Shown one piece after another: positions 28,101 to 37,557 of a stretch of DNA of 64,000 nt. Below the pieces are notes generated by a model. That model was not told where the DNA came from and ran no database searches. It saw only the letters and a list, made by a program, of their open reading frames with translations. Every line of letters begins with the position of its first letter. Position 1 is the stretch's first letter. The translations under genes and the position numbers were made by a program. This DNA comes from Amphiura filiformis (taxonomy: Eukaryota; Echinodermata; Ophiuroidea; Amphilepidida; Amphiuridae), in NCBI RefSeq assembly GCF_039555335.1, contig NC_092628.1, positions 29,350,128-29,414,127 of the forward strand. Reading direction: 5' to 3'.

Positions 28101-31100
28101 ATGAGCACCATGCAAATATGGCGGAGTTGGTACTCTTCGGTTCCACCTCATTGCTTCAATGTACATACCGGCTCCTTTGCTAGTTTCGGTAATGGCGTTT
28201 CAAAAGAACTGTACCCGATGCAGTACTCCTTTGTGGCAAAGTCCTTAATATTAGTGTCAAAGTACTTTGTCTTCAAAATCCCTGGCTCTCCCTGTACATA
28301 GTGTACCTGAAGTTAAACACAGAAAAAAAGCAAAAAAACAATAAGGGTTGTGACTCACAATGAAACAACCGTATGGGACATGTGTTAGTGCGCAACCTAT
28401 TGATGAAACTGTGACACAACATTTACATCAATGGCTGTAGTGACCAATCAAGTGCATGTTACATAAATTTTAATCATACATAAATTATGTTAGTCCGAAT
28501 AATCAGACCCAGAACAAAATATTAATTTCTGACATGATCGTGTTCTGGGTCTGAACTGTTTCCATTCGAAATCTTGATGCCAAATTGGACAAAAGAAGCA
28601 CATGGTCCTACTTCACAGGTTTTTAATCCCCTATTCATATGTTGCGTGAATCACTCTATTGTGGACCATCCTTTTGATACTTGAGTATTTGGACAAACGG
28701 AACAGTTTTGACAGGCCTTTTGTCTACCTCTCTGACATTTGTAAACAAACGAGGAGGTCGAAATTGTCCTCCTCGGCGAATACGAAAGTCAGCGTAATAC
28801 TACGGCACTACATAAATGTAATGTCAACAAGGTCAAGGGTGTTAATGCAGGGAAAACTAATGTTGAGAATGTTCTTGCAATCTTATTGGTTATTACCCGT
28901 GTGATATTATTAGTTATCCCCTGTTTGTTCATGCAATACGAAAAATATCACTGGTTTTGAGGTCGTATCACACGAGGCCGCAGGCCGAGCTCTTCCATGT
29001 ATGCTTTAAAGTTTTCAGTCATGCAACTACCGCCAGGCCATGTAATACAGCGCCATTGCCAACGCATGACGACACTTAGTACGCGACGCTGGGTAGCGCC
29101 AGTAATTGCCGTCTCTACCGCAGCGCCAGAATAATTGCCGCTCTACCGCAGCGCCGTAATTGCCGCTCTCCGCATACACGCGATCAGCAGTGTACAATAC
29201 AACGCGAGTATGCAGGCCCGGCGTTAATTGACGGTTGTGATTAAGAGCTGAATAATACGGCTAATCGGCTATATATTGAACTAACTAACTAACTAACTAC
29301 TCCAAACTCTTCCATGCATGCTTTACAGTTTTCAGTCATGCAACTATCGCCAGGCCATGTAATACAGCGCCATCCACAACACGCTGTTTTCGTTGTGTTA
29401 AAAATGCTTTGGTCCATTCAAGTGTTTTCCCCCGAATCCCGTAATTTTTCAACCTCAGTAGCAAGCGTTGATGTGGCACCTTAATCATAACGTCCACTTG
29501 TTGTTTTTGATCAAGGTGGATAGCTATTTCCTGGATGGTATTGATTAGCTGAGTCTCACAAGAGTGGTTTTTCCGAAAACCATGCTGGTTAGCGCACAAA
29601 ATGCCATGTTTGTCCAGATGTTTCATGATGTTGGATTTTAGGACATGTTCAAAAATCTTGCTGCAAACTGAGGTTAGATTTACAGATCTATAGTTTGCTG
29701 GGTTTGTCTTGTCTCCCTTTTTGTATATCGGGGAAATGTTTGAAATTAACCAGTCACTAGGAACAACTCCACTGTCATAAGAGTGTTGGCAAATGATTTT
29801 TAAAGCCTTTCCAATTTCTTTTGCAGTTAATTTCAGATATTTAGATGAGATTCCATCAGGGCCTGTTGCTTTGTTTTGATTCAGATCTTCAAGCAACTTG
29901 ATAACCCCGTCTTCATAAATTTCAAAGTCTGGCATAGATGGGATTTCACAAGCATTTTAGGCATGTTTTCCAAATCCTCCTGAGTGAATTGGGACATGAA
30001 TTGATTGTTGAGAATATCAGCTTTTTGTTTACTTTCAGAAACCAATTTTCCTGACGATGGATCTCAGGGCGGCAATTCCTGAATTATCATTTTTTAATGA
30101 CTTGATAAAACTGTAAAGTTGTTTTGCTGACTCTAAACATGTTTGTATTTTCTATAGGCTCTTCTTGTTTCTTTCTTGACTAAACCCATAATACTTCATT
30201 ACCAGTACTTGTTCTAACCCTCAATCCTCATACAGTGTGTTTCTCTTTACTGCACTATTATACGCTCTCTGCTTATGTCTCTGGTACGGTACCTCTTAAT
30301 TTTTTTGTGAAATCCAAGGGGTTGTGTTGTTCTTCTTTACTATTTTTGAAGGAACATGTTGCTCAATCGATGTTTTGGGTCAAGTGAAGTACATAGAAAA
30401 CATATTTATGTAGGTTTCCTTGACGAGCCTGTCCAATCTGTTCTTTTAAATTTCTATGTAAATATGTATTGTGTTTGGGCCCCGGTCTAGGCGAATTTGG
30501 CTGACTAGCAAATGTGTTAACTAAGGTTTGCCTCTCATACCTGTATATAGGACTGGCTAGACTGCGGAACTCAGTCCTCAATGATAGTCAGCAGAGTCTT
30601 AGCCAGAAATATGAAACTACCCGTCCAAGCAGATACCAAAATTTGACCCTCAAATATAAAACAACTTGTGTATACCCATGGAAGGGTTACTGGAGTCAAA
30701 TATGTCCTGATTTGGCCTTTACATGTCACTCTGAATTAGTCTCAAGTTCATATAACCTTAAAATCATCTGTTTTAGAACTATCACATCTGTAAAATCCAT
30801 TAAATCCACCCGTCTAAAAATAGATTAGCCCGTCTTAAAGACTGGTGGACGCATGGCTGGCTAAGACCTTGATAGTCAGTCACTTATCTTTTGGTCGTTA
30901 TATGACTATCATTTGAGGACTGAGTTCTTACCATACATCTTCCGAGGTGCAGTTTCAGACAATAGCTTGGGATTATTGGGGCAGAGGTTATCTTTTGAAT
31001 TCTTTCATGACCACTGAAGCATAGTCAAGCCTGTCAAGGACACTTGGCGTGAATTGAAAGACCATGTCACTCGCCACAAAAGAATGTCAAAGGTCACCCG

Positions 31101-32485
31101 ACACCAATTTGGTGTACTTCCGCGCCTCGGAAAATGATGTTTAAGGTTTAGGACTAAGGACTGGACTGCACTGCCACTGGCAAGCGAGTCTAGTCTACCT
31201 CTCTGTTTGTAAACAGACGAGGAGGTCGAAATTAGCCCTAGTACAGGGCCTTTTGACTGTGGTGATCCAAAACCATGCTATATCATAAAACCCTGGCTAT
31301 ATCCAGAGAACTGCTAAACCCAGGCTGTGACTGCTGTTCGGGTCACAGGGTGGAGCGGTTAGTGGGTTTTAGCGGTTCTCGGATAATAGTGTAGGTATGC
31401 CAGGTGAATTCAAATTTGCCATCAAACTGCATCATTTTATATATCAAATTAAAGCCCTTGAGTAAACAAAGCCAAAACTGAAAACCTTTTTTCATAGCAC
31501 TTTCCGTAGCAAAGTTACATCTTGTCAAAGATTGACTTTCATCAAACAATGTCAAAAAGATTCAGCTAGCAAAATTCCCCAAAACGGCATTTCGGGGTGT
31601 TTCTAGATCTTAGTCTCATTATGATAGCAGCTTTTTTAATGGAACTGCTATCAAAATCCTCTAAAATTCCATATGTGCGAGTGTCTTTTCACCATAAAAA
31701 ATCATATATTTGGGTCAAGTGAAGTATAGAAAACATATTTATGTAGGTTTCTTTCTTCGGCCAGTTGTTTTAAATTTCTATGTAAAAATGCATTGACATT
31801 GTCGGCGAATTTGGCTGACTAGCAAATATGTTTGCCTGGCCCTGGCCTGGCATACCTAAATAGTGTGTTTAAAAGGCCCTATACAGGCATGAGACTGCAC
31901 TTTCCTAAAAAAAACTGAAAAAACTGAAAATGCGCGTGAAATTGGGCAAAAAGTACCAAAAACAGGCTGAAATTAAATAAAGTTGCGGAAATTTTGACTA
32001 TAAAAAAACTGAATTCAGTTTTTAAACTGAAAATTCTCATGCCTGCCTATAGTAGGGCTACTACTGGGCTAGTCGAAATTGTCATCCTCTCCGAATAGGA
32101 AAGTCAGCGTAATAGTACGGCACTAGCCAGTATCCACTTAAGTATCCAGTCAAGTCAAAGTACACTACCAAGTACCAAGTACAAGTCTCGCCTGGCTCTT
32201 TAAGAGCGTTGGGAATATTTAACCAGATCCAGATCCAGAGCCGAATTCTGCAGCACTGACTGCATCATCATTCATGATCATGAATGGCGATCGGGCCAGC
32301 TTGCTTGATTGAGTTAAAAACACCCTTGCAACGTACGGGATAACATCATCATACAAATCCAGGATGCGTATATTAAAGTGAACTTATTTCAGTATATTTC
32401 ATACATGTACCTTCAGAGTAAACCAGATAATAAGCAATAAAATCCGCATTGTTTTGGTTCTGTAAAATACCGGAAACGAATCCAT
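12972..32485 (-). CDS. SPPL2: Signal peptide peptidase-like 2 (SPPL2), 13 exons, 534 aa
   Basis: This is an intramembrane aspartyl protease of the SPP/SPPL family, which cleaves type II membrane stubs in endosome or lysosome membranes. I joined 13 GT-AG exons whose phases fit throughout (1605 nt including stop, 534 aa; human paralogues are roughly 520-590 aa). In order the protein has a signal peptide (MRILLLIIWFTLK, residues 13-25), a lumenal PA domain (about 72-131, sequons NCT and NGT), TM1 (about 180-198), an acidic cytosolic stretch, TM2 onward, the catalytic YD (Asp386), the catalytic GFGD (Asp445) and QPALL (495-499). All residues expected for activity are present. Two in-frame ATGs lie in exon 1; the outer one is used here, but Met13 gives the cleaner signal peptide. 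SPPL2A and SPPL2B cannot be told apart from this sequence. Introns are full of foldback repeats. The C-terminus ends soon after the last TM; an alternative spliced tail is possible because CAG|GTGAAA occurs near the end. Confidence 0.94.
13711..14092 (+). mobile_element. tRNA-derived SINE in SPPL2 intron 12
   Basis: The head has a pol III box A-like GTGGCCTAGCGGTTAAGGCG, an anticodon arm with loop CTGTGAA (GTG), and a perfect box B GGTTCGAATCC. A body follows with TGTCCTTCAGCAAGGTACTT and CACTTTAAGCTGTCGGTCC. The acceptor stem does not pair, so it is a SINE, not a tRNA gene. It lies antisense to SPPL2. The 3' end is uncertain. Confidence 0.7.
14439..14974. mobile_element. Large foldback element, arms about 180 bp
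   Basis: TAAACTGAGCTCAAAAAGAA is mirrored by TTCTTTTTGAGCTCAGTTTA, and the arms continue through GACATGT/ACATGTC and CAACTGACACAACAGCAAAA/TTTTGCTGTTGTGTCAGTTG. It lies in SPPL2 intron 12. An open frame in it is a by-product. Confidence 0.85.
15172..15249 (-). CDS. SPPL2: SPPL2 exon 12: TM7-TM8 region
   Basis: Encodes GLLVGYCHTFDFKVQSRK then IYFISSCI. The G-L-L-V-x-Y-C-H-x-F-D motif directly follows GxGD in this family. Confidence 0.94.
15294..15936. mobile_element. Palindromic element family P, copy 1 (TTAA flanked)
   Basis: AAGGG to CCCTT ends, with GAGCACATCAGACATATCGA, GAATACGAAGAATG and GATATCAAATAATT in the left arm and their inverse in the right. A central pair (CTTCAATATGAAAGGT and inverse) surrounds T/A-rich DNA. 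TTAA occurs at both borders. In SPPL2 intron 11. Confidence 0.8.
17235..17331 (-). CDS. SPPL2: SPPL2 exon 11: catalytic GxGD helix
   Basis: Encodes IPVLLVVPRL through SMLGFGDILVP. Asp445 in GFGD is the second catalytic aspartate. The exon ends one base into a Gly codon. Confidence 0.96.
17975..18031 (-). CDS. SPPL2: SPPL2 exon 10: lumenal loop between the catalytic helices
   Basis: Nineteen codons, DGKSVMVEVATGGDGAKEQ. The SVMVEVATG string is the conserved segment after TM6. Phase 0 at both ends, so skipping this exon would keep the frame. Confidence 0.92.
18387..18686 (+). mobile_element. Repeat with tRNA-like segment in SPPL2 intron 9
   Basis: Ends carry ACCCTAACAC on the left and GTGTTAGGGT on the right as an inverted pair. 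Inside at about 18530-18602 is a tRNA-Ala-like segment (loop TTGGCAT, perfect box B GGTTCGAATCC) followed by a T-run. A tRNA-like head inside an inverted-repeat frame suggests a composite or a SINE inserted into a foldback element. Confidence 0.45.
18710..18784 (-). CDS. SPPL2: SPPL2 exon 9: catalytic YD helix
   Basis: Twenty-five codons encoding the TM6 helix with LLFIYDIFFVFITPLFTK. Asp386 of the YD motif is the first catalytic aspartate. Phase 0 at both ends. Confidence 0.96.
19850..19985. repeat. Dispersed repeat shared with 11330-11455
   Basis: TTATCACAATTAACAATAG, AATAAGGATCGACCAAGCAT and a following GATCGAACT...TATTGCC match 11348-11453 (CTATCACAATTACAATAG, AATAAGGATTGACCGAGCAT) at roughly 80 percent by eye. 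Confidence 0.6.
20273..20468 (-). CDS. SPPL2: SPPL2 exon 8: TM4-TM5 region
   Basis: Encodes PTIVSVILALGSIAFVACWF, the RHEDFAWILLDTLGICFC block, and IRLKNFK at the end. The W-x-L-D-x-L-G-I-x-F-C pattern is characteristic of SPP/SPPL proteins. Confidence 0.95.
21344..21660. mobile_element. Foldback family H, copy 1
   Basis: AAAAGGGCATTTCTTGATCC, CACAGCCTCATCCCCC and TTTTTATACCACTGG on the left; GGATCACGAAATCCTCCTTT on the right. In SPPL2 intron 7. Copies at 42286 and 54383. Confidence 0.75.
21814..21910 (-). CDS. SPPL2: SPPL2 exon 7: TM3 and cytosolic turn
   Basis: Encodes VYVVITLYCIGACNGMHQ then CLAPIGRKIIPWKQ. The conserved CLAP follows TM3. Phase 2 at both boundaries fits exons 6 and 8. 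Confidence 0.9.
22297..22475. mobile_element. Foldback element in SPPL2 intron 6
   Basis: GGGATTCAATCATGATTCAC with GTTCATCACC on the left; GGTGATGAAC and CATGATTGAATCCCT on the right, arms about 35 bp. The inner DNA has ACGCATCATGG/CTGATGCGT continuing the symmetry. Confidence 0.8.
22535..22743 (-). CDS. SPPL2: SPPL2 exon 6: acidic cytosolic loop and TM2
   Basis: Encodes a basic stretch (QRKRERA), then a Ser/Glu/Asp-rich loop (SDSSEEEDVTEEEEES), then TM2 ending FFFYDYV. This TYR-ASP pair belongs to TM2 and is not the catalytic YD. The acidic linker before TITPVIV occupies the same place as the acidic linker of vertebrate SPPL2 proteins. Confidence 0.92.
22999..23232. mobile_element. Foldback element in SPPL2 intron 5
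   Basis: AGGGAACAAACCAAAAGATC with ATGACGTCCT on the left mirrored by AGGACGTCAT and GATCTTTTGGTTTGTTCCCT on the right; 234 bp. Confidence 0.85.
23591..23833. mobile_element. TACCGTA-ended foldback element, 243 bp
   Basis: TACCGTAAAACCTTGTCTAC on the left and TAGACAAGGTTTTACGGTA on the right; arms near-identical for about 30 bp. In SPPL2 intron 5, 25 bp from exon 5. Confidence 0.85.
23859..24001 (-). CDS. SPPL2: SPPL2 exon 5: first transmembrane helix
   Basis: Encodes residues 159-206, including TM1 with the family-typical MAVGTIAIGGYW block. It ends two bases into a Gln codon completed by exon 6. Confidence 0.94.
24470..24550 (-). CDS. SPPL2: SPPL2 exon 4: end of PA domain
   Basis: Twenty-seven codons containing the stretch KIPVVLLTAEDHRDIIRK, which corresponds to the IGIPVxLL strand and following helix at the end of the PA domain. 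Donor GTAAGT, acceptor TTGCAG. Confidence 0.9.
25019..25350. mobile_element. TACCGTA-ended foldback element, 332 bp
   Basis: TACCGTATTTCGTCAAATGG on the left and ATTTGACTAAATACGGTA on the right, with inner GGGCGTTTATTAGAGG and GGGCGTTTATTTGAGG runs. In SPPL2 intron 3. Confidence 0.8.
25367..25442. repeat. Tight 76-bp hairpin in SPPL2 intron 3
   Basis: GACCCCATCAGGATCTCAG with CTCAGGTCCAAG pairs with GCTTGGACCTGGGATCCTGA and TGGGATC around a short loop. It begins 17 bp after the preceding element. Confidence 0.7.
25877..26056 (-). CDS. SPPL2: SPPL2 exon 3: PA (protease-associated) domain
   Basis: Sixty codons, phase 0 at both ends, carrying the PA-domain core. Visible hallmarks are the L-V-A-V-L-R-G-N-C-T-F block, the K-A-G-A-N-G-T stretch and the following hydrophobic IVV. 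Two N-glycosylation sequons (NCT, NGT) are present. The acceptor is chosen at ACAACAG because it keeps the frame. Confidence 0.93.
26115..26535. mobile_element. TACCGTA-ended palindromic element, 421 bp
   Basis: TACCGTATTCGTCCGAGTAT at the left, ATACTCGGACCAATACGGTA at the right, and an inner near-perfect palindrome (GTATTCATGTCATACTCTA and inverse). GTATAGTCCCAC is repeated in the left tip. It starts 58 bp from SPPL2 exon 3, on its upstream side. Confidence 0.88.
26651..27121. mobile_element. Foldback element with CCGGCAAAAA repeats
   Basis: AGGGTTTTTGCTAC/GTAGCAAAAACCT ends; inside are several TTTTGCCGGCAAAAAC units that are themselves palindromic. In SPPL2 intron 2. Confidence 0.7.
27554..28000. 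repeat. Duplicated about 100-bp segments, SPPL2 intron 2
   Basis: TCATGGGGAGCAAATAATGC with CAGCACACATTTTTGG at 27556-27646 recurs at 27898-27992 (TCATGGGGAGCAAAGAATGC, CGGCACACATTTTTGG). Each is preceded by a TTTGTCCCTC or TTGTCCTTGC segment. Confidence 0.7.
28169..28306 (-). CDS. SPPL2: SPPL2 exon 2: lumenal N-terminus
   Basis: Forty-six codons from VHYVQGEPGI to PKLAKEP, flanked by TTCAG and GTATGT. The EYCIGYSSF stretch matches in position the DYC/EYC segment that follows the signal peptide in SPPL2 proteins. Phase 0 at both ends. Confidence 0.85.
28985..29080 (-). repeat. Second copy of the LINE 3' end segment
   Basis: The block with TGCTTTAAAGTTTTCAGTCA and GCCAGGCCATGTAATACAGC repeats at 29308-29375 with few differences. 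Between the copies lie GC-rich short tandem units (about 29095-29180, core ATTGCCGCTCTACCGCAGCG). Confidence 0.6.
29278..29335 (-). repeat. Probable LINE 3' end with (GTTA)n tail
   Basis: Read on the minus strand, the reverse transcriptase remnant is followed by about 50 bases and then by about five GTTA units (plus strand AACTAACTAACT). Microsatellite-like tails are typical of LINE 3' ends. This places the 3' terminus of the minus-strand copy near 29278. Confidence 0.55.
29336..29935 (-). pseudogene. LINE reverse transcriptase fragment with motif A missing
   Basis: A 199-residue frame with clear non-LTR reverse transcriptase text: NKATGPDGISSKYLK, PSDWLISNISPIYKKGDK, PANYRSVNLTSVCSKI, QHGFRKNHSCETQL, KVPHQRLLLRLKNYGIRG, RKQRVVDGA. 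The Jockey/CR1-like lineage is likely. Between VDVMI and KVPHQ (junction 29482/29483) the segment that normally carries the first catalytic Asp is absent without a frameshift. The frame then runs straight into 3'-end-like sequence before any (F/Y)ADD motif, so it is inactive. Confidence 0.88.
29936..30370 (-). pseudogene. Decayed upstream part of the LINE
   Basis: Sequence continuing 5' of the reverse transcriptase frame shows no open frame, but its end joins the RT without a gap. Probably degraded LINE coding sequence; boundary uncertain. Confidence 0.35.
30377..30516. repeat. Direct repeat with 31711-31841
   Basis: TGGGTCAAGTGAAGTACATA, GAAAACATATTTATGTAGGT and GGCGAATTTGGCTGACTAGC occur in the same order at 31711-31841. 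The 1.2 kb between holds no gene. In SPPL2 intron 1. Confidence 0.75.
32411..32485 (-). CDS. SPPL2: SPPL2 exon 1: start and signal peptide
   Basis: Encodes MDSFPVFYRTKT followed by MRILLLIIWFTLK, then donor GTACATG. The exon ends in phase 0. The first ATG has A at -3 and G at +4, a good context. The second Met directly precedes the hydrophobic core, so initiation there is possible. Mature protein probably starts within exon 2. Confidence 0.82.
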
Positions 32486-33229
32486 TTTATATGATTCCGA
32501 TTATCAATGCTGCACCTGCCCAGACCCTGGCTGCACCGGGATAAAATAATACGGAAGGCAGTATGCGACATTCAGACCGGTTTTTTTTTAAAATGTTGAT
32601 CGATTGATGAGAGGCCACAGTTTAGTGCTCTATGCAACGATTTTGTAGGACCGAGTTTTCAAATGGACAAATTAAACATCAAAATGTTCAGAAGAGTCTG
32701 GGGAATCTTCTCTGCCATGTTGGCAATTTTGTAACCCGCACTTTCTATTGCATTTCCAGGCAACACTCACCCTATTTTAAGGATGTTTCTAATAAAATGT
32801 CACGTTTTCCAGTTTTAACTAGCTATTTCTTTGAAACTAAACGGAGTAGAAAGTTTATAGGGGCCTATTTGGGACATGAACTTGATATTTAAAATATGGA
32901 CAAAATCATCACTATATATAGGCCCCCTACAATAAATTAGAGTTTCGGTGAAAATGTAATTTTTTAGTGAATTCCGTCCAATGTTGACCAAAAAGTCAGT
33001 ATAATTTTTACTTTTACATGGGAATTAGTTTGAATTTTTTTGCGTATACATAGGCCTAATAAAAAGTAGGCCTAGGCCAATGAGGCGGATGTTTGGTTAA
33101 AGCTATGCATGAAAATTCGAAGTAGTTTTCAATGGCAACGGCCATACAATTTCAGCAACTTTCACAATAAAATTAACAAAAAAGGGCATAAATGACCGTT
33201 GCCATGGAATCATTATCTGTTCCCGAGGG
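32486..33229. other. Region upstream of SPPL2
   Basis: This should hold the SPPL2 promoter. No TATA box at a plausible distance and no CpG-rich patch stand out. A TACGGAAGGCAG stretch at about 32551 is unremarkable. Confidence 0.4.
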
Positions 33230-33860
33230 GTGAATTTCAAAATGGCCTGCCAAAAATGTCTAACCCCTCTCATCATGCCAAAAAACCTTGCTCCCTCTCT
33301 CAGCCTGCCAAAAATTGCTCTCCACCTTTTTACCATTATTTATATGATCTAGATAGGCCTATATTTGATTGCACATGCCCTTATGTTACAGGATCATTAT
33401 TGTTAAATGCTTTGATTTCTGACTAACCCTAATGAACTCATTTAGCTCTATCTAAAATCTATGGGACACAAGGTCCGAAGTTGGAAAAGATATCATGCCG
33501 TGACATCGTCCTTGAGGATGCTTTAGCTAAATTGTCTGCACATAATGTGGACGATTGATGACATTGGGCATATGCAGGCTGTGCAATAATGTGTACCCCG
33601 GGGTGGTGATTCTCAAAATGGTCTGCCAAAAATCCCCCCTTGGCCGTGTCAAAAAATCTTTGCCCCCCCAGGCCTACATATGCAGATTTTGGGGAACCCA
33701 AATTTAACGTTTTCCTAGGGCGTGATTATAAACGGTGCCCAAAACATCTGTGCCAAAATCGCCCCCTCTAGCTCCTTCGACCTGCCAAAAATCGCTTGAC
33801 CCCCTTTTGACCTGCCAAATATGCTTTCCCCCCTTTTGGTCGGCCAAAAATCCTTGCCCC
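33230..33860. repeat. Degenerate CCTGCCAAAAATCGC short-unit repeat
   Basis: Units like GACCTGCCAAAAATCGCTTG and CAGCCTGCCAAAAATTGCTC, separated by C-rich runs, recur at 33241-33320, 33617-33860 and again at 58085-58165 and 58500-58545. Unit spacing is roughly 25-35 bp and variable. Confidence 0.65.
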
Positions 33861-36800
33861 CCCCCATATAATGAATCACATAATTATTGCACCATACATG
33901 TAAAGCTATGTAAGCGATTGCCATTTAAAACTTTCAGACCTTCCAGTTGAAATGAAAGTTTTGTGATTCATGTCAACTTCGAACAGAACTCCTGATTTTC
34001 TAGTAGCATCCACAATGATTGTGGCCTTATTAATGACAGATATTCTATGCCTTAATAATAGGCTACCATTAACCAAATCTACCGATTCGGCTCTGACCAT
34101 TAGGTACCATACTGTTGCTCATAGAACTTTGCCCTGCATCATCTCCATTTCACGTACGCAGTGAGGGAGCGGGTTTGACGCATGCCAACTATTTGCAGTG
34201 CCCATATTTGGAGAGCCGCCGTAGGATGAACGCTTACAACATGGCCGAGACAGTAGTAGATTCTATAGCCTTAAAATTAAATAAACTTCATGATAAAATA
34301 TTTGTGCTAAATATTATCACCTTTAACTAAAATTATAAAACTTGTAGTAAAATTCAAATCTCTTGATTGGTTAATAAATGTGAAAAATATTTCACAAATT
34401 GTTCTGAAATATATATAAGATGATATTAAAAATTATGACCCGTAAAAGATCCTCACTAATTAGCCGAGCAGTCATAAGAATGGAATCACCCTCTTTGGGA
34501 TGACGTAGTGAATCTTGTAGGACAAGCCTACGCAGGTATTATACTGGAAATACTAACCTACGATAGAAACCTAATTCAAAGTTTTTTAGAGGTCTGAATA
34601 AAACAACAGGAAGGAGAGTATACATGTGATATTGTTTTGGTTTGATGTCTGAAGACAAACCTGGATTGGGAGTATACCAGAGAAAAGTAGGATTGATGAA
34701 AGTTTGGGGGAAGTATTTGTGTGTGTGGCAGCGATATATTTGAAAACTTTTGTATGTTTCACTTGGATGATTAAGATCTAAGGTAAGTTATTTTTAATTA
34801 ATGTCTTGATGCTATTTTATCAGCACTACTTTAATTATCAAATTATGGAGGACACTTAATTGTTTCTATATAGGTTTGTGTGTAGAAAAGGTGACCCGGC
34901 AGCCGGTTAATGATGTAACATTCAATATACACATCATCACATTCCATAGTGCATAGGACATCATTTGTTGGGTGAAGAAGGAAAAACAACCAACAATTAC
35001 AACAATAACAATAACAACAACAATAAAACATCAACAAACAAACATACATATTTTGTAACAATTATTTTCATCGAAATATATAAGCCATCTATAACTTTTT
35101 ATATAAAGTTTTGTGCACAATCATCACTTTACAGAAGTTAACATATGAGCACGCTCTTATTTGCAGCTCAAGATTAGTATGTTTTTAACATTTCATAATG
35201 AAAAAGGAATGAATTATAACAGACAAAAATGTGCTTTTGTTATTTTACACATTGAAAAATTTAGATGCAAATAAATATAATACCATGCACCAAAATGTGC
35301 CCGATAATGCTAGCTTTAAATTGACACTTAACTTTAAAAAAAATCTTATTATTTTCTTATATTTGATCAGTTATATTTGGCTATTTCGCAACTAATTGAG
35401 AAAAATGGATTATCGGCAATGCGGGTATCAGATTTTAAATCTGAACTCTTCAGTCATGAAGTGCCAAAAAGTTATTGCTTCTTGAAAGAACTGTGATGCT
35501 ATCATAAAGGTTTTTCGTTTTAAAGTGCTCAATATGTGAAGATTACATTCGAGTTTTCTTTAAAACACCGAATATTTGCCTGTCATAAATAAATAATCAT
35601 AGCTCTATCGGGATATTATATGACACGGAATGTCACTCCGATATAAGTGTTCTATTTTAGGAACAAATTGGTAAGTTGGTATGGTAAACAACTTTGATAA
35701 TGATGTGATAACTCCTGCTGCAGGATCGGTACACCATCAGTATATATATATACATATAAATATATATGGCACCATGGTGATGGTACAAAAGCATGGTGTG
35801 CTTATGGGCATGGGACTTGTCTCCTATCAGCAGAAGATAGTTACCGACGAATTTTATATGCAATCATGGAGATGGATGTGTGCATGGTTAAACCGACAAT
35901 CATTGACAAAATCACCCTGATTCGTATAGACTTAGGAATTTGAACCATTTGAACCACCAACTAGGGGTGTTCATGTGCATGATGTGGGGGGGGGGGGGGT
36001 ATGACATGATGTGTGTCTTGTGTCATCATGGTCATCGGGGTGTACATTACATGATGTATGTGTGTGCCCCGGGTGTGTGCAGGCCTTTGATTGCCTCAGC
36101 CCTGGCTCTGGTTTACATTTATCATGTTTATGAATATTGTTTATCGGTGTCCCCAGAAGTGGTAAAACTACATTATTCTCATGATTGCTGTTACAATACT
36201 TTTGAAATATTCATGAGTGGTTGATTGTTGAAGTGTTAAGGCGCATGGTTTCCCCAGCTGGGAAACAATTTTTCAGATAACCCGAGCTACTTTATTACGT
36301 AACATACTGCATTTACTGTCCGTTTTCCTATACACAATACACAGTGCTCTCACCATTGACGCGTGACCTCTACAAATATTGTATGTTAGAAGTATAGGCC
36401 ATTGCCTAGTTAACGTCACTGTGTGAAAAATAACCGGCCAATATTTAAAGTATTCTCTGAAATTCTAGAAAATATAGGTTTGTAACATGTCTTAGTCTTT
36501 TAGCTAATTTAGATGTTTGGACATATTGGCACTTTGGTGTTTTAGTGTATGTTATATATAGGTAATAGACCATTGCCTAGTTAACGTCACTGTGTGAAAA
36601 ATAACCGGCCAATATTTAAAGTATTCTCTGAAATTCTAGAAAATATAGTTTTGTAACATGTCCTAAATTTTAGCTAATTTAAGTGTTTGGAAATATTCGC
36701 ACTTTGGTGTTTTAGGAAGGATATGTAAACGACAGATAACACCAAAAATATGAAGAAATTATTTCCAAACCGTGTTAAGTCTACAACCATTATGTTTCTC

Positions 36801-37445
36801 ATTTTCAAGAATGCTGGTTAACAATACGCAGACTATTGTCTGATTTCGTAAACAAAGGCCCACAGAGTATTGTTACCTTGCGTTTGCTTTATAATCGGTT
36901 ACCCAACTGAAACTATAATACCAGCTCATTGCAATACCGCACAGGTAAAACAGCAACATGTGTAGTGTGGATTTAACCAGAGAAGATCTGATTTAACATA
37001 GTTGAGCTGTTTTCAATGAGTGTTATCTTGGTTTAATAGCTTTTACTGGGGTTTAAGTCCTGCAAAGGTCGTGGTGAATTCTACTGTAGACATGACTGCA
37101 TTATGATTTAAGCAAAGTTGGTAATTGGTATTAGGATAAATGAAAATGATAATAACTAAATAATGAAAACGAACAAAAACTTATGTTATTTATTACACAT
37201 GACATATCCAAATTACAGACTGTTTAAATATAGCAGTAGTAAGACAATACAAAACATGAATACCCAGCACAGTAAAACATATAGAAATCTCCCTATGATC
37301 ATGGTATGCAAGGGGTCAAATATCTTCATTTATCTCTTCTATACTTTCATCATTACCACAGATCCGATCGGATAAAACACGATCGTATTCTGGCCAGCTG
37401 TCAAGTCAGGCTATTTACTGCACACAAGTAACACGTCAGTTTGTG
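33861..37445. other. Intergenic, possible 5' region of the Kelch gene
   Basis: Contains a donor-like CTAAG|GTAAGTTA at about 34782, a TA-rich microsatellite at about 35743-35768, a G10 run at about 35988, and the tandem duplication at 36392. No coding exon supported. Confidence 0.4.
36392..36717. repeat. Tandem duplication, 171-bp period
   Basis: CCATTGCCTAGTTAACGTCA at 36399 and 36571 starts two near-identical copies ending GCACTTTGGTGTTTTAG. Few mismatches are visible. Confidence 0.9.
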
Positions 37446-37557
37446 GTCTATATAGAGAATGCAGTAACTGTATAGCTCTGTATGGCAGTTCTAGGTGTAC
37501 TGATCTACGAATTCCTTACTACCTTTACGAGAGAAGTCGATTTCTTATTTAGGAAAA
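37446..37557 (+). promoter_or_regulatory. Candidate promoter and first non-coding exon (possibly of the Kelch gene)
   Basis: A TATA-like TATATAG at about 37449 is followed about 100 bases later by a strong splice donor (AAAAC|GTAAGTATT at 37558). The stretch between has no useful reading frame. This would fit a plus-strand 5' UTR exon, and the only plus-strand gene downstream is the Kelch gene 12 kb away. The link is inference from position and signals only. Confidence 0.2.
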
